Below are positions 38,137 to 45,925 of a stretch of 64,000 nt of DNA, one piece after another. A program made the position numbers and the translations under genes. The stretch comes from an uncultured Croceitalea sp. GTDB lineage: Bacteria > Bacteroidota > Bacteroidia > Flavobacteriales > Flavobacteriaceae. The notes beneath the pieces were generated by a model. That model searched no databases. It saw only the letters and a list, made by a program, of their open reading frames with translations, and was not told where the DNA came from. The stretch covers positions 1-64,000 of the forward strand of contig CANMOV010000004.1 of the NCBI GenBank assembly GCA_947499565.1. Reading direction: 5' to 3'. Numbering within the stretch: position 1 is the stretch's first letter; the number at the start of each line of letters is the position of its first letter.

Positions 38137-39477
38137 ATGGAAACAAAAAGAAGTAAAATTGGAAACTGGTTTAAAACATCTATCTCGGCGCGAATGCTCA
38201 TTGTTGGTTTTATATTAGTCATACTATTAATACCGTTAGGTTTTGTAAAAGATTTAATACGAGAAAGAGGGTTTAGGCAAACTGAAGTAATTCAGGAAAT
38301 AAATCAAAAATGGGGCAATCAGGTTACATTGTATGGTCCAATTATAAAGATTCCATACAAAACCTACAAAGAAGAAAAGGTTTTTGATGCCAAATCTAAA
38401 ACTTACATTAAAACCTATGAAGATGTATTCCATAACGCTTACTTCTTACCTGAAAATCTAACTATAAACGCCCAGGTTGATACAGAATCATTAGAGCGTG
38501 GCATCTATGAATCTGTAGTTTATACTTCAGATATTGAGCTTAATGGCAGTTTTAAAGGGTTTGATTTTTCCGCTGAAGAAATTCCTGATGAAGATATTCT
38601 CTGGAATAAAGCTACTGTGTTTATGAAAACAACAAATCTAAAAGGAATTCGAAACGAGATTTCCATTCAGCTAGATACAAATAAGTTTAGTTTAAAACCC
38701 CAGTTTAATGACCAATACATGAGCACATTATCAAGCGGATTTATAAAAAAGCTTAAAGCAGATAGTATTTTATCCTATTCCCTAAATATAAAAATTAATG
38801 GTAGTGAACAATTGCAATTTATCCCGGTTGGAAGAGAGACGCTTGTTCGTATGAAGTCTGACTGGCACTCCCCTAGCTTTAATGGTAATTTTTTGCCGGA
38901 CGATAAAACAAAGAAAATAACAAAAGATGGTTTTGAAGCCAACTGGAAAGTGCTGGAAACCAATCGCCAATTTGGACAACAGTTTTTTGATAGGTTACCA
39001 GACTTATCTGCGTTTTCTTTTGGTACAGATTTAATAATTCCTGTGGATGATTATCAAAAAACACAACGAACTAGCAAATACGGATTACTAATTATTGGTT
39101 TAACCTTACTTGTATTCTTACTCATTCAAATTATCAGCAAAATAGACATACACCCTTTTCAGTATTTAATGATTGGTTTGGCTTTAGTAATGTTCTATAC
39201 GCTACTAATTTCAATATCTGAACATCAAAATTTTCTAAAAGCATATTTAATAGCTGGTACCGCAGTAATTGGGTTAATTACTATTTATTCTAGAACTATT
39301 TTAAAGCATATAAAGTTTCCTCTTTTAATAGGTGGCTCGCTATCTGCGCTATATGCCTTCATCTTTGTGATTATTCAATTGGAAAATTATGCCTTGCTGG
39401 TAGGAAGTATAGGGCTATTTATTATCCTAGCTATTATCATGTTTGCTTCTAAACGAATTGACTGGGGTCAGTCTTAA
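38137..39477 (+). CDS. creD: Cell envelope integrity protein CreD
   Basis: This 446-residue inner-membrane protein has an N-terminal membrane helix (MLIVGFILVILLIPLGFVKD), a large periplasmic beta-rich domain including QTEVIQEINQKWGNQVTLYGP, and about six C-terminal helices from residue 310 on, beginning YGLLIIGLTLLVFLLI after the conserved PVDDYQKTQRTSKY. This layout is that of CreD/CET. CreD is induced by envelope stress in other bacteria, under CreBC; here no CreBC is present and the winged-helix regulator takes that place. Confidence 0.92.
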   Translation: METKRSKIGNWFKTSISARMLIVGFILVILLIPLGFVKDLIRERGFRQTEVIQEINQKWGNQVTLYGPIIKIPYKTYKEEKVFDAKSKTYIKTYEDVFHNAYFLPENLTINAQVDTESLERGIYESVVYTSDIELNGSFKGFDFSAEEIPDEDILWNKATVFMKTTNLKGIRNEISIQLDTNKFSLKPQFNDQYMSTLSSGFIKKLKADSILSYSLNIKINGSEQLQFIPVGRETLVRMKSDWHSPSFNGNFLPDDKTKKITKDGFEANWKVLETNRQFGQQFFDRLPDLSAFSFGTDLIIPVDDYQKTQRTSKYGLLIIGLTLLVFLLIQIISKIDIHPFQYLMIGLALVMFYTLLISISEHQNFLKAYLIAGTAVIGLITIYSRTILKHIKFPLLIGGSLSALYAFIFVIIQLENYALLVGSIGLFIILAIIMFASKRIDWGQS

Positions 39478-39504
39478 TTATCACTACAACTTAAAAATAC
39501 CGAG

Positions 39505-40140
39505 ATGAAATTTAAAGACTTACTGTTTGAAAAATATATAGAATTAAGAAATATTTCAATAGGGATATTTGTTACCACCCTGCTTTTAACTATCCGTATA
39601 AAGTTAACACAAGATCCGCTATTCATTTTTTTAGGATGGAATCTAATTTTAGCGCTTATTCCATTTGGAATAACTCTTTTTATCTACAAAAATCCAAGCA
39701 TATTATCTAGATGGTATTCCAGAATTGGATTTACTTTAATTTGGCTATTGTTTTTGCCCAATGCCCCATATATTGTTACAGATTTTATTCATTTACAATT
39801 ATCTAAGCCTAATCTCCTTATTTTAGATTTTATTCTTATAGGTTCTTGTGCTATTACTGGTGTTCTTTCTGGATTATATTCTTTTAAAATAATGATAGAA
39901 TTGCTTTCGTTATTTTACTCCAAAAAGTTTATTCATATCCTATCCATAACTATTTCCCTCCTATGTGGATTTGGAGTTTATTTAGGTAGGGTAGTCCGTT
40001 TAAATAGTTGGGACATTTTCACAAGGCCTTGGCATACATGTATTCTAATTCTAGATAGTATCACAGAACCTCTAGCATGGATAATTACAGTAAGCTTTGG
40101 TTGTCTATTTATCCTGAATAAAAGACGTAAAATGGATTAG
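39505..40140 (+). CDS. DUF1361 membrane protein
   Basis: This 211-residue protein has about six hydrophobic segments and the DUF1361 core LIWLLFLPNAPYIVTDFIHL near residues 87-107. A motif with charged residues between helices (GRVVRLNSWD) lies near residue 160. The family has no assigned function. It starts 27 bp after creD in the same direction and may be the last gene of that operon. Confidence 0.8.
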   Translation: MKFKDLLFEKYIELRNISIGIFVTTLLLTIRIKLTQDPLFIFLGWNLILALIPFGITLFIYKNPSILSRWYSRIGFTLIWLLFLPNAPYIVTDFIHLQLSKPNLLILDFILIGSCAITGVLSGLYSFKIMIELLSLFYSKKFIHILSITISLLCGFGVYLGRVVRLNSWDIFTRPWHTCILILDSITEPLAWIITVSFGCLFILNKRRKMD

Positions 40141-40156
40141 GAATAAAATAAGCTAC

Positions 40157-41365
40157 TTATTCTTCGGTTCCATCTACATAATCTTGTAGGTACTTGTACC
40201 TTTTGGTTAGTTTACCCTTAGAAGTCATTCTTGCTCGTTCTAGAATTCCATCCTTATCATCATTAAAAAATGCAGGAATCACATATGTAGAAAAAGCTTC
40301 CCCAAAACCATCGCTAGCATCACGTGGTAGTTCTGCGGGGAGGTTATCTACTGCCATAACTGCTATAGCGACTTCATCTTTGTAATCAATTTCCTGTTCG
40401 GTTTTTGGGTTATATCCGTATATAGGATTTGCAATTGTTGAAGGCTTAATAGTGGTAGCAACCGGGCCATCTATATCACAACTTACATCGGCAACCACTT
40501 TTATTTTAAAATCTGGATGCCTAGTATCTTCCCGTGTATAGAGATAAGGTGCTCCATCACCATAAAAATGACCGGCGATATAAAAATCCGAAACTTCGGC
40601 AAAACGAAAGAAATTTGATTTATACTCTTCTGGGTTTGCAAAAAAGTCCGCTTTATTGCCTCTTACACCATCCTTTCGTTTATTATATTCTGAGGCATCT
40701 ATTTGGCAATAGACCGGTTCATTAAAAGTTTCCTCCAAATATTCACCTACATTAACTCTTTTAATTTGCATAGCGTCCAACATCTCTCTTGCACCATTGC
40801 CTACTCGACCTCTACCAGTTAATAGGGTTTTAATATTTGGAAGTTTTACTTTTTTAAGTTCGGTAATTAAAGCAGCTTGGTCTTTTAAGTGTTCCGCTTT
40901 AGGCAGTTCAAACAAACTAAACTTAAGTCCATAAGCCCGTATACCATTATAAGCCCCTACAATACCAGCATATCTTCCAAAAGCTACCAAACGCTGACCT
41001 TTTTGGTTGGTAATTACCTCATGGTCGTATAATTCAATATTCTTTTCAAGTATAGCGCGTAGTAAATCCCTGTTATAGGGTTGTTTTTTTATGGTATGGG
41101 AAAAGAAAAAGTACTTTTTATTAGGAAGTAATGCTTCAATAGGTACTTCTTTTACTCCTAGCAGCACATCACAGTCTTCCATTTTATTCGCAACCTCGAT
41201 AGTATGTGCAGTGTATTCGTCGTCCGAAAACACACGAATTGGTGAAGGTTCGACTATTATTTCAGCTTTTGGAAATTTTTCTAAAACACTTTTACAAAGT
41301 GTTGGTGATAGCACAACTCTTTTATCTGGTGGGTCTTTACGCTCTCTAATAATTCCGAATTTCAC
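40157..41365 (-). CDS. Saccharopine/alanine dehydrogenase-like NAD(P) oxidoreductase
   Basis: This 402-residue protein has the AlaDh/PNT N-terminal pattern (FGIIRERKDPPDKRVVLSP, RVFSDDEYTAHTIEV, DCDVLLGVKEVP) and a Rossmann-type core with TLLTGRGRVGNGARE. A later segment, VVADVSCDIDGPVATT, resembles lysine-forming saccharopine dehydrogenases. Orthologues in flavobacteria are usually annotated only as NAD(P)-dependent oxidoreductase, and the substrate is not settled by the sequence. It converges on the DUF1361 gene with 16 bp between the stops and is oriented away from tmRNA. Confidence 0.75.
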   Translation of the reverse strand: MKFGIIRERKDPPDKRVVLSPTLCKSVLEKFPKAEIIVEPSPIRVFSDDEYTAHTIEVANKMEDCDVLLGVKEVPIEALLPNKKYFFFSHTIKKQPYNRDLLRAILEKNIELYDHEVITNQKGQRLVAFGRYAGIVGAYNGIRAYGLKFSLFELPKAEHLKDQAALITELKKVKLPNIKTLLTGRGRVGNGAREMLDAMQIKRVNVGEYLEETFNEPVYCQIDASEYNKRKDGVRGNKADFFANPEEYKSNFFRFAEVSDFYIAGHFYGDGAPYLYTREDTRHPDFKIKVVADVSCDIDGPVATTIKPSTIANPIYGYNPKTEQEIDYKDEVAIAVMAVDNLPAELPRDASDGFGEAFSTYVIPAFFNDDKDGILERARMTSKGKLTKRYKYLQDYVDGTEE

Positions 41366-41413
41366 ACGTTTAAATTTTAGTAATTATTTAATAGTAAATT
41401 AATTATAAAACTA

Positions 41414-41446
41414 AGAACGTGTGTAACCACTCGCTGTACTCGTTCT
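41414..41446. other. Inverted repeat in the region upstream of tmRNA
   Basis: AGAACG (41414-41419) and CGTTCT (41441-41446) are perfect complements around 21 bases. It lies in the 317-base region without a gene between the dehydrogenase and tmRNA, which otherwise holds the tmRNA promoter box and a structured leader. Confidence 0.35.
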
Positions 41447-41568
41447 CTCATTAATAAATTTAAACATCATCTTGTTGAAGCAATTTTTAAATTTATAAAT
41501 GTAAGTTTCATTTGGTATAATTATTGACCTAAAATAAGGGTATTGTTAAGGGTAAGCAAACTTTTAAT

Positions 41569-41576
41569 TAACTTTG
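41569..41576 (+). promoter_or_regulatory. Predicted tmRNA promoter (-7 box)
   Basis: TAACTTTG matches TAnnTTTG exactly. ATTG at 41542-41545 is a possible -33 element, but the 23-base spacer is longer than usual. Transcription from here would give about 100 bases of leader before the mature tmRNA end. Confidence 0.5.
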
Positions 41577-41606
41577 CCGTCCTTTAAAATTGTTCATTGA
41601 AAATAA

Positions 41607-41680
41607 AATGAGAGGATAAGTTCCTGAACCATGTTCAGGGCATAATTCGATTAGGCGAATCCATGATTTGCTATCTCATT
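41607..41680 (+). ncRNA. Possible structured leader or small RNA directly upstream of tmRNA
   Basis: AATGAGA (41607-41613) pairs with TCTCATT (41674-41680) to close a three-way junction holding two perfect hairpins: CCTGAAC-CAT-GTTCAGG (41623-41639) and ATTCG-N6-CGAAT (41645-41660). The closing stem ends two bases before the mature tmRNA 5' end. It may be a processing signal or a separate small RNA. It does not fit a tRNA or a riboswitch I know. Confidence 0.4.
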
Positions 41681-41682
41681 AT

Positions 41683-42078
41683 GGGGCCGACTGGTTTTGA
41701 CAGCGAGACCAATGGTAATGTAAGCATGCCGAGCGCCGGATTATAGCTCGTTAAACTCAGGATTCACACTTTTAATTGGCGATAATAATTACGCTCTTGC
41801 CGCTTAATCTGAATTATAGTAAGATTAGCCTCGTCCCTACTAGGTAGGGAAGCGAGATGTCTTTGAATAGCCCTTGTTGACGGCGATTCGTTTAAAGACA
41901 CCATAAAAGTCAACACAAGGATACTATTCGCTTTGGTAGTATCACCAAAATCTTAAGAAGCTAAGTAGGTATTGGGCGGTTTTTGGTCAGGTACTTATCT
42001 AAAATTAAACAAAAACTAAGCATGTAGAAAGCTTTATAATTGCTTGTTTGGACGGGAGTTCGATTCTCCCCGGCTCCA
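41683..42078 (+). ncRNA. ssrA: Transfer-messenger RNA (tmRNA)
   Basis: The gene begins GGGGCCGACTGGTTTTGACA, the diagnostic tmRNA 5' end, and finishes with a T-arm (GTTCGATTCTCCCC) and an acceptor strand CGGCTCCA that pairs with the 5' GGGGCCG. The tag frame begins at the resume codon GGC (41778) and reads GDNNYALAA, with a TAA stop at 41805-41807. CCA is not fully encoded and must be completed after transcription. tmRNA frees stalled ribosomes with SmpB. The 3' end is a frequent attachment site for integrative elements, and a tyrosine integrase follows 237 bp downstream. Confidence 0.96.
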
Positions 42079-42106
42079 CTTTTATAACACCAAAATTAAA
42101 CAAAAA

Positions 42107-42136
42107 CTTGTAAGCATCTGATTTACAGGTTTTTTA
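42107..42136 (+). terminator. tmRNA terminator
   Basis: CTTGTAA (42107-42113) pairs with TTACAGG (42123-42129), with one G-T pair, and is followed by a run of T. It is 29 bases past the tmRNA 3' end. Confidence 0.7.
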
Positions 42137-42190
42137 ATTTTATATAGTTTCATTTAATATCAAATATTACTATATTTTAGTACACCTATT

Positions 42191-42224
42191 CGGTGAGCAT
42201 AATAATATTAAAAAATGCTCACCG
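42191..42224. repeat. Perfect 10-bp inverted repeat upstream of the integrase
   Basis: CGGTGAGCAT and ATGCTCACCG are exact complements around a 14-base AT loop. It lies between tmRNA and the integrase. It could be an insulating terminator or a recombinase or regulator site. Confidence 0.6.
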
Positions 42225-42314
42225 ATTTCTTTGTAATCTATTGATTTTATGTTAATTATAAGATTAATATTTTTATTTTTTGTACCTTGATTTCTATATT
42301 AAAAGGAACAAAAA

Positions 42315-43556
42315 ATGAATACTTCTTTCGCACAGCTATTTTACATTAAGAGAAGAAACCTTAAAAAACAGGCTAAAGTGTCAATATATCTGCGATTGAC
42401 AGTTAATGGAAAAAGAAGTGAATTAAGTATTTCTCGTAAAGTTGATCCTGAAAAATGGAATGCCAAGACTGGAAAAATGCGCGGTTCAGGAATAGAAGCT
42501 GTTCAATTGAATCAATACCTTGATATGATTCGCGCTAAAGTAAATAGGATTCAGTTTCAATTGGTTGAGGAAGGCAACCCATTTACAGCTGTAGACATTA
42601 AGAATATCTATCAAGGTAAGGATAGAGAAGTAAAAATGCTCTTAGAAGTATTTGATGAACATAATCGCCAGATGAAAAAACTTGTTGACAAAGAATTTGC
42701 CATAGGTACTTGGAAAAGATATTTCACTACTAGAAATCATATTGCAGAATTCATTCATCATGAATACAAAAGAGGAGACTTTCCAATTCAAGATGTAGAC
42801 TTAAAATTTATTACTCGTTTCGATTACTTTATGAAATCTGTCAAAAACTGTAATCACAATAGTTCTTTAAAGTATATCAATAATTTTAAAAAGATTGTTC
42901 GCCTAGGAGTTGCTAATGGTTGGATTGCTAGAGATCCATTCTACAATTTTAAGGCAAAATTCAAATGGATCGATAGAGAGTTCTTATCCAATGATGAATT
43001 AGAAAGTTTAATTAACTTAGAAATAAGGTGGCCTCGAATTGATATTGTTAGAGACATGTTTGTATTCTGCTGTTACACAGGACTAGCATATATTGATGTT
43101 CAAAAATTGAATCAGGATAATTTGGTGAAAAATATTGATGGTAATCTTTGGATTGAGGCAAAACGGACTAAAACAAACGCAAAATTTAGTATTCCCTTGC
43201 TCCCAACTGCTCTTGGCATTATTGAAAAATATAAAGGCCATCCTAAAGTCATTAATGGAGAATGCATATTACCTGTTCTAAGCAACCAGAAATCAAATGC
43301 CTATTTAAAAGAGATTGCAGACCTCTGCGGGATTAAAAAGAACTTGACTACTCATTTGGCAAGGCATACTTTTGCAACCTCCGTAACGCTCTCTAATGGC
43401 GTTCCTATCGAAACTGTTGGCAAAATGCTTGGGCATAAAAATTTAAGAACTACACAGCACTATGCAAAAATCATAAATAAAAAAGTTAGTGATGACATGG
43501 CGGTTTTGAAAGATAAGTTAGCTGCTACCTCCCCAAATAAAAAATTATTAATTTAA
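42315..43556 (+). CDS. Tyrosine recombinase / phage-type integrase
   Basis: This 413-residue protein has an N-terminal arm-binding domain (FYIKRRNLKKQAKVSIYLRL), a SAM-like core-binding domain (about residues 110-210) and a catalytic domain. Catalytic residues visible are Lys286, HLAR with His347 and Arg350, His374 in LGHKNL and the nucleophile Tyr383 in QHYAKI. The first catalytic Arg is replaced: the motif reads CYTGLAYID, with Ala258 at that position, as in CTnDOT-type Bacteroidota integrases. It lies directly behind tmRNA in the same direction, the normal place for the integrase of an element inserted at the tmRNA 3' end. Confidence 0.92.
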   Translation: MNTSFAQLFYIKRRNLKKQAKVSIYLRLTVNGKRSELSISRKVDPEKWNAKTGKMRGSGIEAVQLNQYLDMIRAKVNRIQFQLVEEGNPFTAVDIKNIYQGKDREVKMLLEVFDEHNRQMKKLVDKEFAIGTWKRYFTTRNHIAEFIHHEYKRGDFPIQDVDLKFITRFDYFMKSVKNCNHNSSLKYINNFKKIVRLGVANGWIARDPFYNFKAKFKWIDREFLSNDELESLINLEIRWPRIDIVRDMFVFCCYTGLAYIDVQKLNQDNLVKNIDGNLWIEAKRTKTNAKFSIPLLPTALGIIEKYKGHPKVINGECILPVLSNQKSNAYLKEIADLCGIKKNLTTHLARHTFATSVTLSNGVPIETVGKMLGHKNLRTTQHYAKIINKKVSDDMAVLKDKLAATSPNKKLLI

Positions 43557-43637
43557 GTTCAAAAGTAACTTTCAACTACTCCATCTACTTTCTGCCGAAG
43601 TGCCTCCAAATCTTACCATAACTTGCCTGCGTAGGAT

Positions 43638-43737
43638 CCTGTTTCGATTTTATAGTGTTCAGGTAGATAAGCGTTAGGTAAAATCGAAATAGGGCGCACT
43701 TGCTGTAATCTAACTTTTACTTCTTTTTTCTACCTGA
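43638..43737 (+). ncRNA. Candidate structured RNA with pseudoknot
   Basis: CCTGTTTCGATTTTA (43638-43652) pairs with TAAAATCGAAATAGG (43679-43693) at 14 of 15 positions, or all 15 counting the G-U pair. Its 26-base loop contains TCAGGTAG (43659-43666), the exact complement of CTACCTGA at 43730-43737. Transcription has not been shown. Confidence 0.35.
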
Positions 43738-43873
43738 GGGCTGTTAGTTTACCATTAAGACCTAAAAAGGTTCAAAATTTATTTAGTAAAAAAAGTTTGT
43801 CAAAAAGAAACAAATGGTAACAATTACTATTTTTTACTGTGAAATTTTTCGTTGTTTACAGGGCTTCCAAGTG

Positions 43874-43896
43874 CTTTTACTGTAAATTAGTAAAAG
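43874..43896. repeat. Perfect inverted repeat CTTTTACT-N7-AGTAAAAG
   Basis: Two 8-base arms are exact complements around GTAAATT. The symmetry and size suit an operator or a short RNA hairpin. Confidence 0.5.
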
Positions 43897-43917
43897 AGGA
43901 AAAACTACTATGTGCAT

Positions 43918-43940
43918 AATTAATTGAATGTCAATTAATT
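43918..43940. repeat. Perfect 23-base dyad
   Basis: AATTAATTGA and TCAATTAATT are exact complements around ATG. At 10 bp per arm it is the longest perfect dyad in the region, though its low complexity makes chance more likely than for the GC-containing repeats. Confidence 0.5.
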
Positions 43941-43984
43941 AAAAAACGTAACGTCGCGATAGCGTGTTACCCTCTTGCTTTACA

Positions 43985-44011
43985 TTCTTCGTCCTGCAAA
44001 CAGGACAAGAA
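43985..44011. repeat. 11-bp hairpin with one bulged base
   Basis: TTCTT-C-GTCCTG pairs with CAGGAC-AAGAA around a CAAA loop, with a single bulged C at 43990. No T run follows, so it is not an obvious terminator. Confidence 0.5.
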
Positions 44012-44211
44012 ATATAAACTTCCAATATTTCAAACAATATCAAATTCAGGTAAAAGAAACTAATATTCTTTTTTTTTAAGGTTTTCACAATTTACACTTG
44101 ACCATAACTTGATAAATATCATTAGTCAATGAATCAATGTCTTTAGAGTTCAATGAATTTTTCCCGTCACTAAATATTTTACCTAAAGAATGTTAATTTT
44201 TTTATTAAGAA

Positions 44212-44382
44212 TTAGAAGTAATACATAAAAGTTAATATTCCAATAATATAAATTGAAAGATGGCCAATAATTGGACCTATAAGTACCATTAAACTTAGAT
44301 GACTTGTTGTCAAGACCTTAATTTCAAATTCGTAGGCACTTTCATTTTTGACTTTAAATTCTAAGATTTCAAAATTAGGCAT
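44212..44382 (-). CDS. Possible 56-residue small membrane protein
   Basis: An ATG-started frame codes for 56 residues: a polar N-terminal half (MPNFEILEFKVKNESAYEFE) followed by a hydrophobic segment of about 28 residues (LMVLIGPIIGHLSIYIIGIL). The sharp polar-to-hydrophobic organisation suggests a real protein with one or two membrane passes. No family is recognised. Two 10-bp palindromes, CTAATATTAG (44389-44398) and ATACTAGTAT (44406-44415), lie just upstream, between it and the divergent lipoprotein gene, and could be operators. Confidence 0.35.
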   Translation of the reverse strand: MPNFEILEFKVKNESAYEFEIKVLTTSHLSLMVLIGPIIGHLSIYIIGILTFMYYF

Positions 44383-44492
44383 ACTAACCTAATATTAGTT
44401 ATCCTATACTAGTATTCCCATTACATGATAAGGTGCGATACGCTCATAAAAAAGTAATTTAGTAGAGCATAAGCTATATAAAATATCAGAAC

Positions 44493-45029
44493 ATGAAATA
44501 TAGAATTTTCATATTGACTATCATCAATTTTATTCTAGTACTTTCTTGCGAATCAGATGACACCAATTTAGACTTAAAAAAAATTCAAGGGTTTTATAAA
44601 ATAGACAAAATTTATTCCGACCAAGAAGTTGATTTAAATGGTGACGCTGTTAGATCAACGAATCTAAAACGAGAAATAAATGATTATTTCAATAATTTAT
44701 TTTATGACTTAGAAATTCGTCCAAACTATACTAATAAGACTGACACAGAACTAATAACGTTATCATACCCTCAGCCCAATCTTTCCTTTGATTACCCAAG
44801 TCAACCAGATGGGTTTATAGAATATGCTAGACAAGGAATTTCATTTCATTATAAATTAGTAGATAACACTTTTATATTTGATGCAAATGACGAGTTTATC
44901 AAAATAAACAAATTAGAACTATTACAACCGGGAAACGTTATCGCACATTTTTCAAAAATTTACTACGATTTTTCGACGCAGAACTGGACCGAAATAAAAA
45001 TTATTGCAATCTACAAGAGGCAAGATTAA
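44493..45029 (+). CDS. Hypothetical lipoprotein
   Basis: This 178-residue protein has a lipoprotein signal (LVLSC, Cys19) followed by ESDDTNLDLKKIQGFYKIDKIYSDQEVDLNGD. That opening resembles lipocalin-like lipoproteins of flavobacteria, which start with a GxYxxxx strand and often carry a DxNGDG-type phrase. No named family can be given. It converges on the CPBP protease gene with about 27 bases between the stops and is the first protein gene after the dyad-rich region. Confidence 0.6.
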   Translation: MKYRIFILTIINFILVLSCESDDTNLDLKKIQGFYKIDKIYSDQEVDLNGDAVRSTNLKREINDYFNNLFYDLEIRPNYTNKTDTELITLSYPQPNLSFDYPSQPDGFIEYARQGISFHYKLVDNTFIFDANDEFIKINKLELLQPGNVIAHFSKIYYDFSTQNWTEIKIIAIYKRQD

Positions 45030-45056
45030 TCCGTCCATATTTTATACATCTCCAAC

Positions 45057-45878
45057 TTACATCAAAGTATCTTTGCTCTTTTTTTTAAAACAATTATTTA
45101 AAAAATACAACCCAGTTGTTACTAATATTAAAACACTAATTGTCACTAATACAAAGTTCCAAATTCCGCCAATGAAATTAATATAATCAACCTCGAAAAT
45201 ATCCATATTATTTTGCGAATATAGTCTCATTAAATAACCAAGTCCGTTAACAGACATGTGTGACAATATTGTCAGCTTTATATCCTTGGTGCAATAATAA
45301 ATCCAACCTAAAAAGATACCCATGATAAAACCAGTTACAAATTGCCAAGGATTCAAATGAACAATTCCGAAAAGAAAACTAGATAATAAAATAGCTCTAA
45401 CTGGGGACAGATTATAAAGCAAACCCCTTAATAGAAGTCCTCTAAAAATATACTCTTCAATAATTGGAGCACATATAACCATTAATAAAAAAGAATAAAT
45501 TCCAGTCTCTTGCATTATGCTATACATATTAGATTTTATGGAATCTGGAATTGGAATCAAACTAGCCAATGGAGCTATAATTCCCAACATTATAATTAGA
45601 GAAATAAAAACTGTTATTATGAGTACCTTTATACTGAATTCAAGAGGTTTAGGAAATATTACACGTCTATTTTTACTATTACTTATGAAATATAAAATAA
45701 TAGCCACAGGACCCAAGGACAACATATAATATAACAGGCTTGATTTCTCATGATTACCTTCATATGTTCCTAGAACTAGTAATTCAATTACCAATGAAAT
45801 TACCAGTATAACGGAAATTGATAAGCAAATAAGAATTGATTGCCACCAATTTGGGAATACTTTTTGAACATCAGTCAC
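45057..45878 (-). CDS. CPBP-family intramembrane metalloprotease
   Basis: This 273-residue membrane protein has about eight hydrophobic segments and the complete CPBP/Abi motif set: EE at 141-142 with Arg146 in EEYIFRG, FGIVH with His174, and HMSVN with His207 and Asn211. Relatives include Rce1-type CAAX proteases and bacteriocin-immunity proteins. The sequence does not separate these roles. Unlike the M1-like and beta-lactamase-like proteins further on, its catalytic residues are all intact. Confidence 0.85.
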   Translation of the reverse strand: MTDVQKVFPNWWQSILICLSISVILVISLVIELLVLGTYEGNHEKSSLLYYMLSLGPVAIILYFISNSKNRRVIFPKPLEFSIKVLIITVFISLIIMLGIIAPLASLIPIPDSIKSNMYSIMQETGIYSFLLMVICAPIIEEYIFRGLLLRGLLYNLSPVRAILLSSFLFGIVHLNPWQFVTGFIMGIFLGWIYYCTKDIKLTILSHMSVNGLGYLMRLYSQNNMDIFEVDYINFIGGIWNFVLVTISVLILVTTGLYFLNNCFKKKSKDTLM

Positions 45879-45925
45879 ATTGCCTTAATTTTAAACTAAA
45901 AAAATATATGTTAACTTCATACAAA

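Larger units (their letters stand above)
43557..44211. other. Dyad-rich region without a long reading frame behind the integrase
   Basis: This 655-base stretch has no credible coding frame. It holds a 15-bp stem with a possible pseudoknot (43638-43737), a perfect dyad at 43874-43896, a 23-base perfect dyad at 43918-43940 and an 11-bp hairpin at 43985-44011. It could be a structured RNA, a recombination or transfer region, or remains of a decayed element. Confidence 0.5.

Noticed and set aside
41607-41680. tRNA or purine riboswitch upstream of ssrA
   Set aside because: The 3' hairpin is not adjacent to the closing stem as in a tRNA, no T-arm consensus is present, and the conserved purine-riboswitch junction bases are absent.
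43638-43693. Integron attC site
   Set aside because: GTTAGGT fits the GTTRRRY core, but no matching RYYYAAC lies at the other end and no integron-type integrase is present; the integrase here is of the element type.
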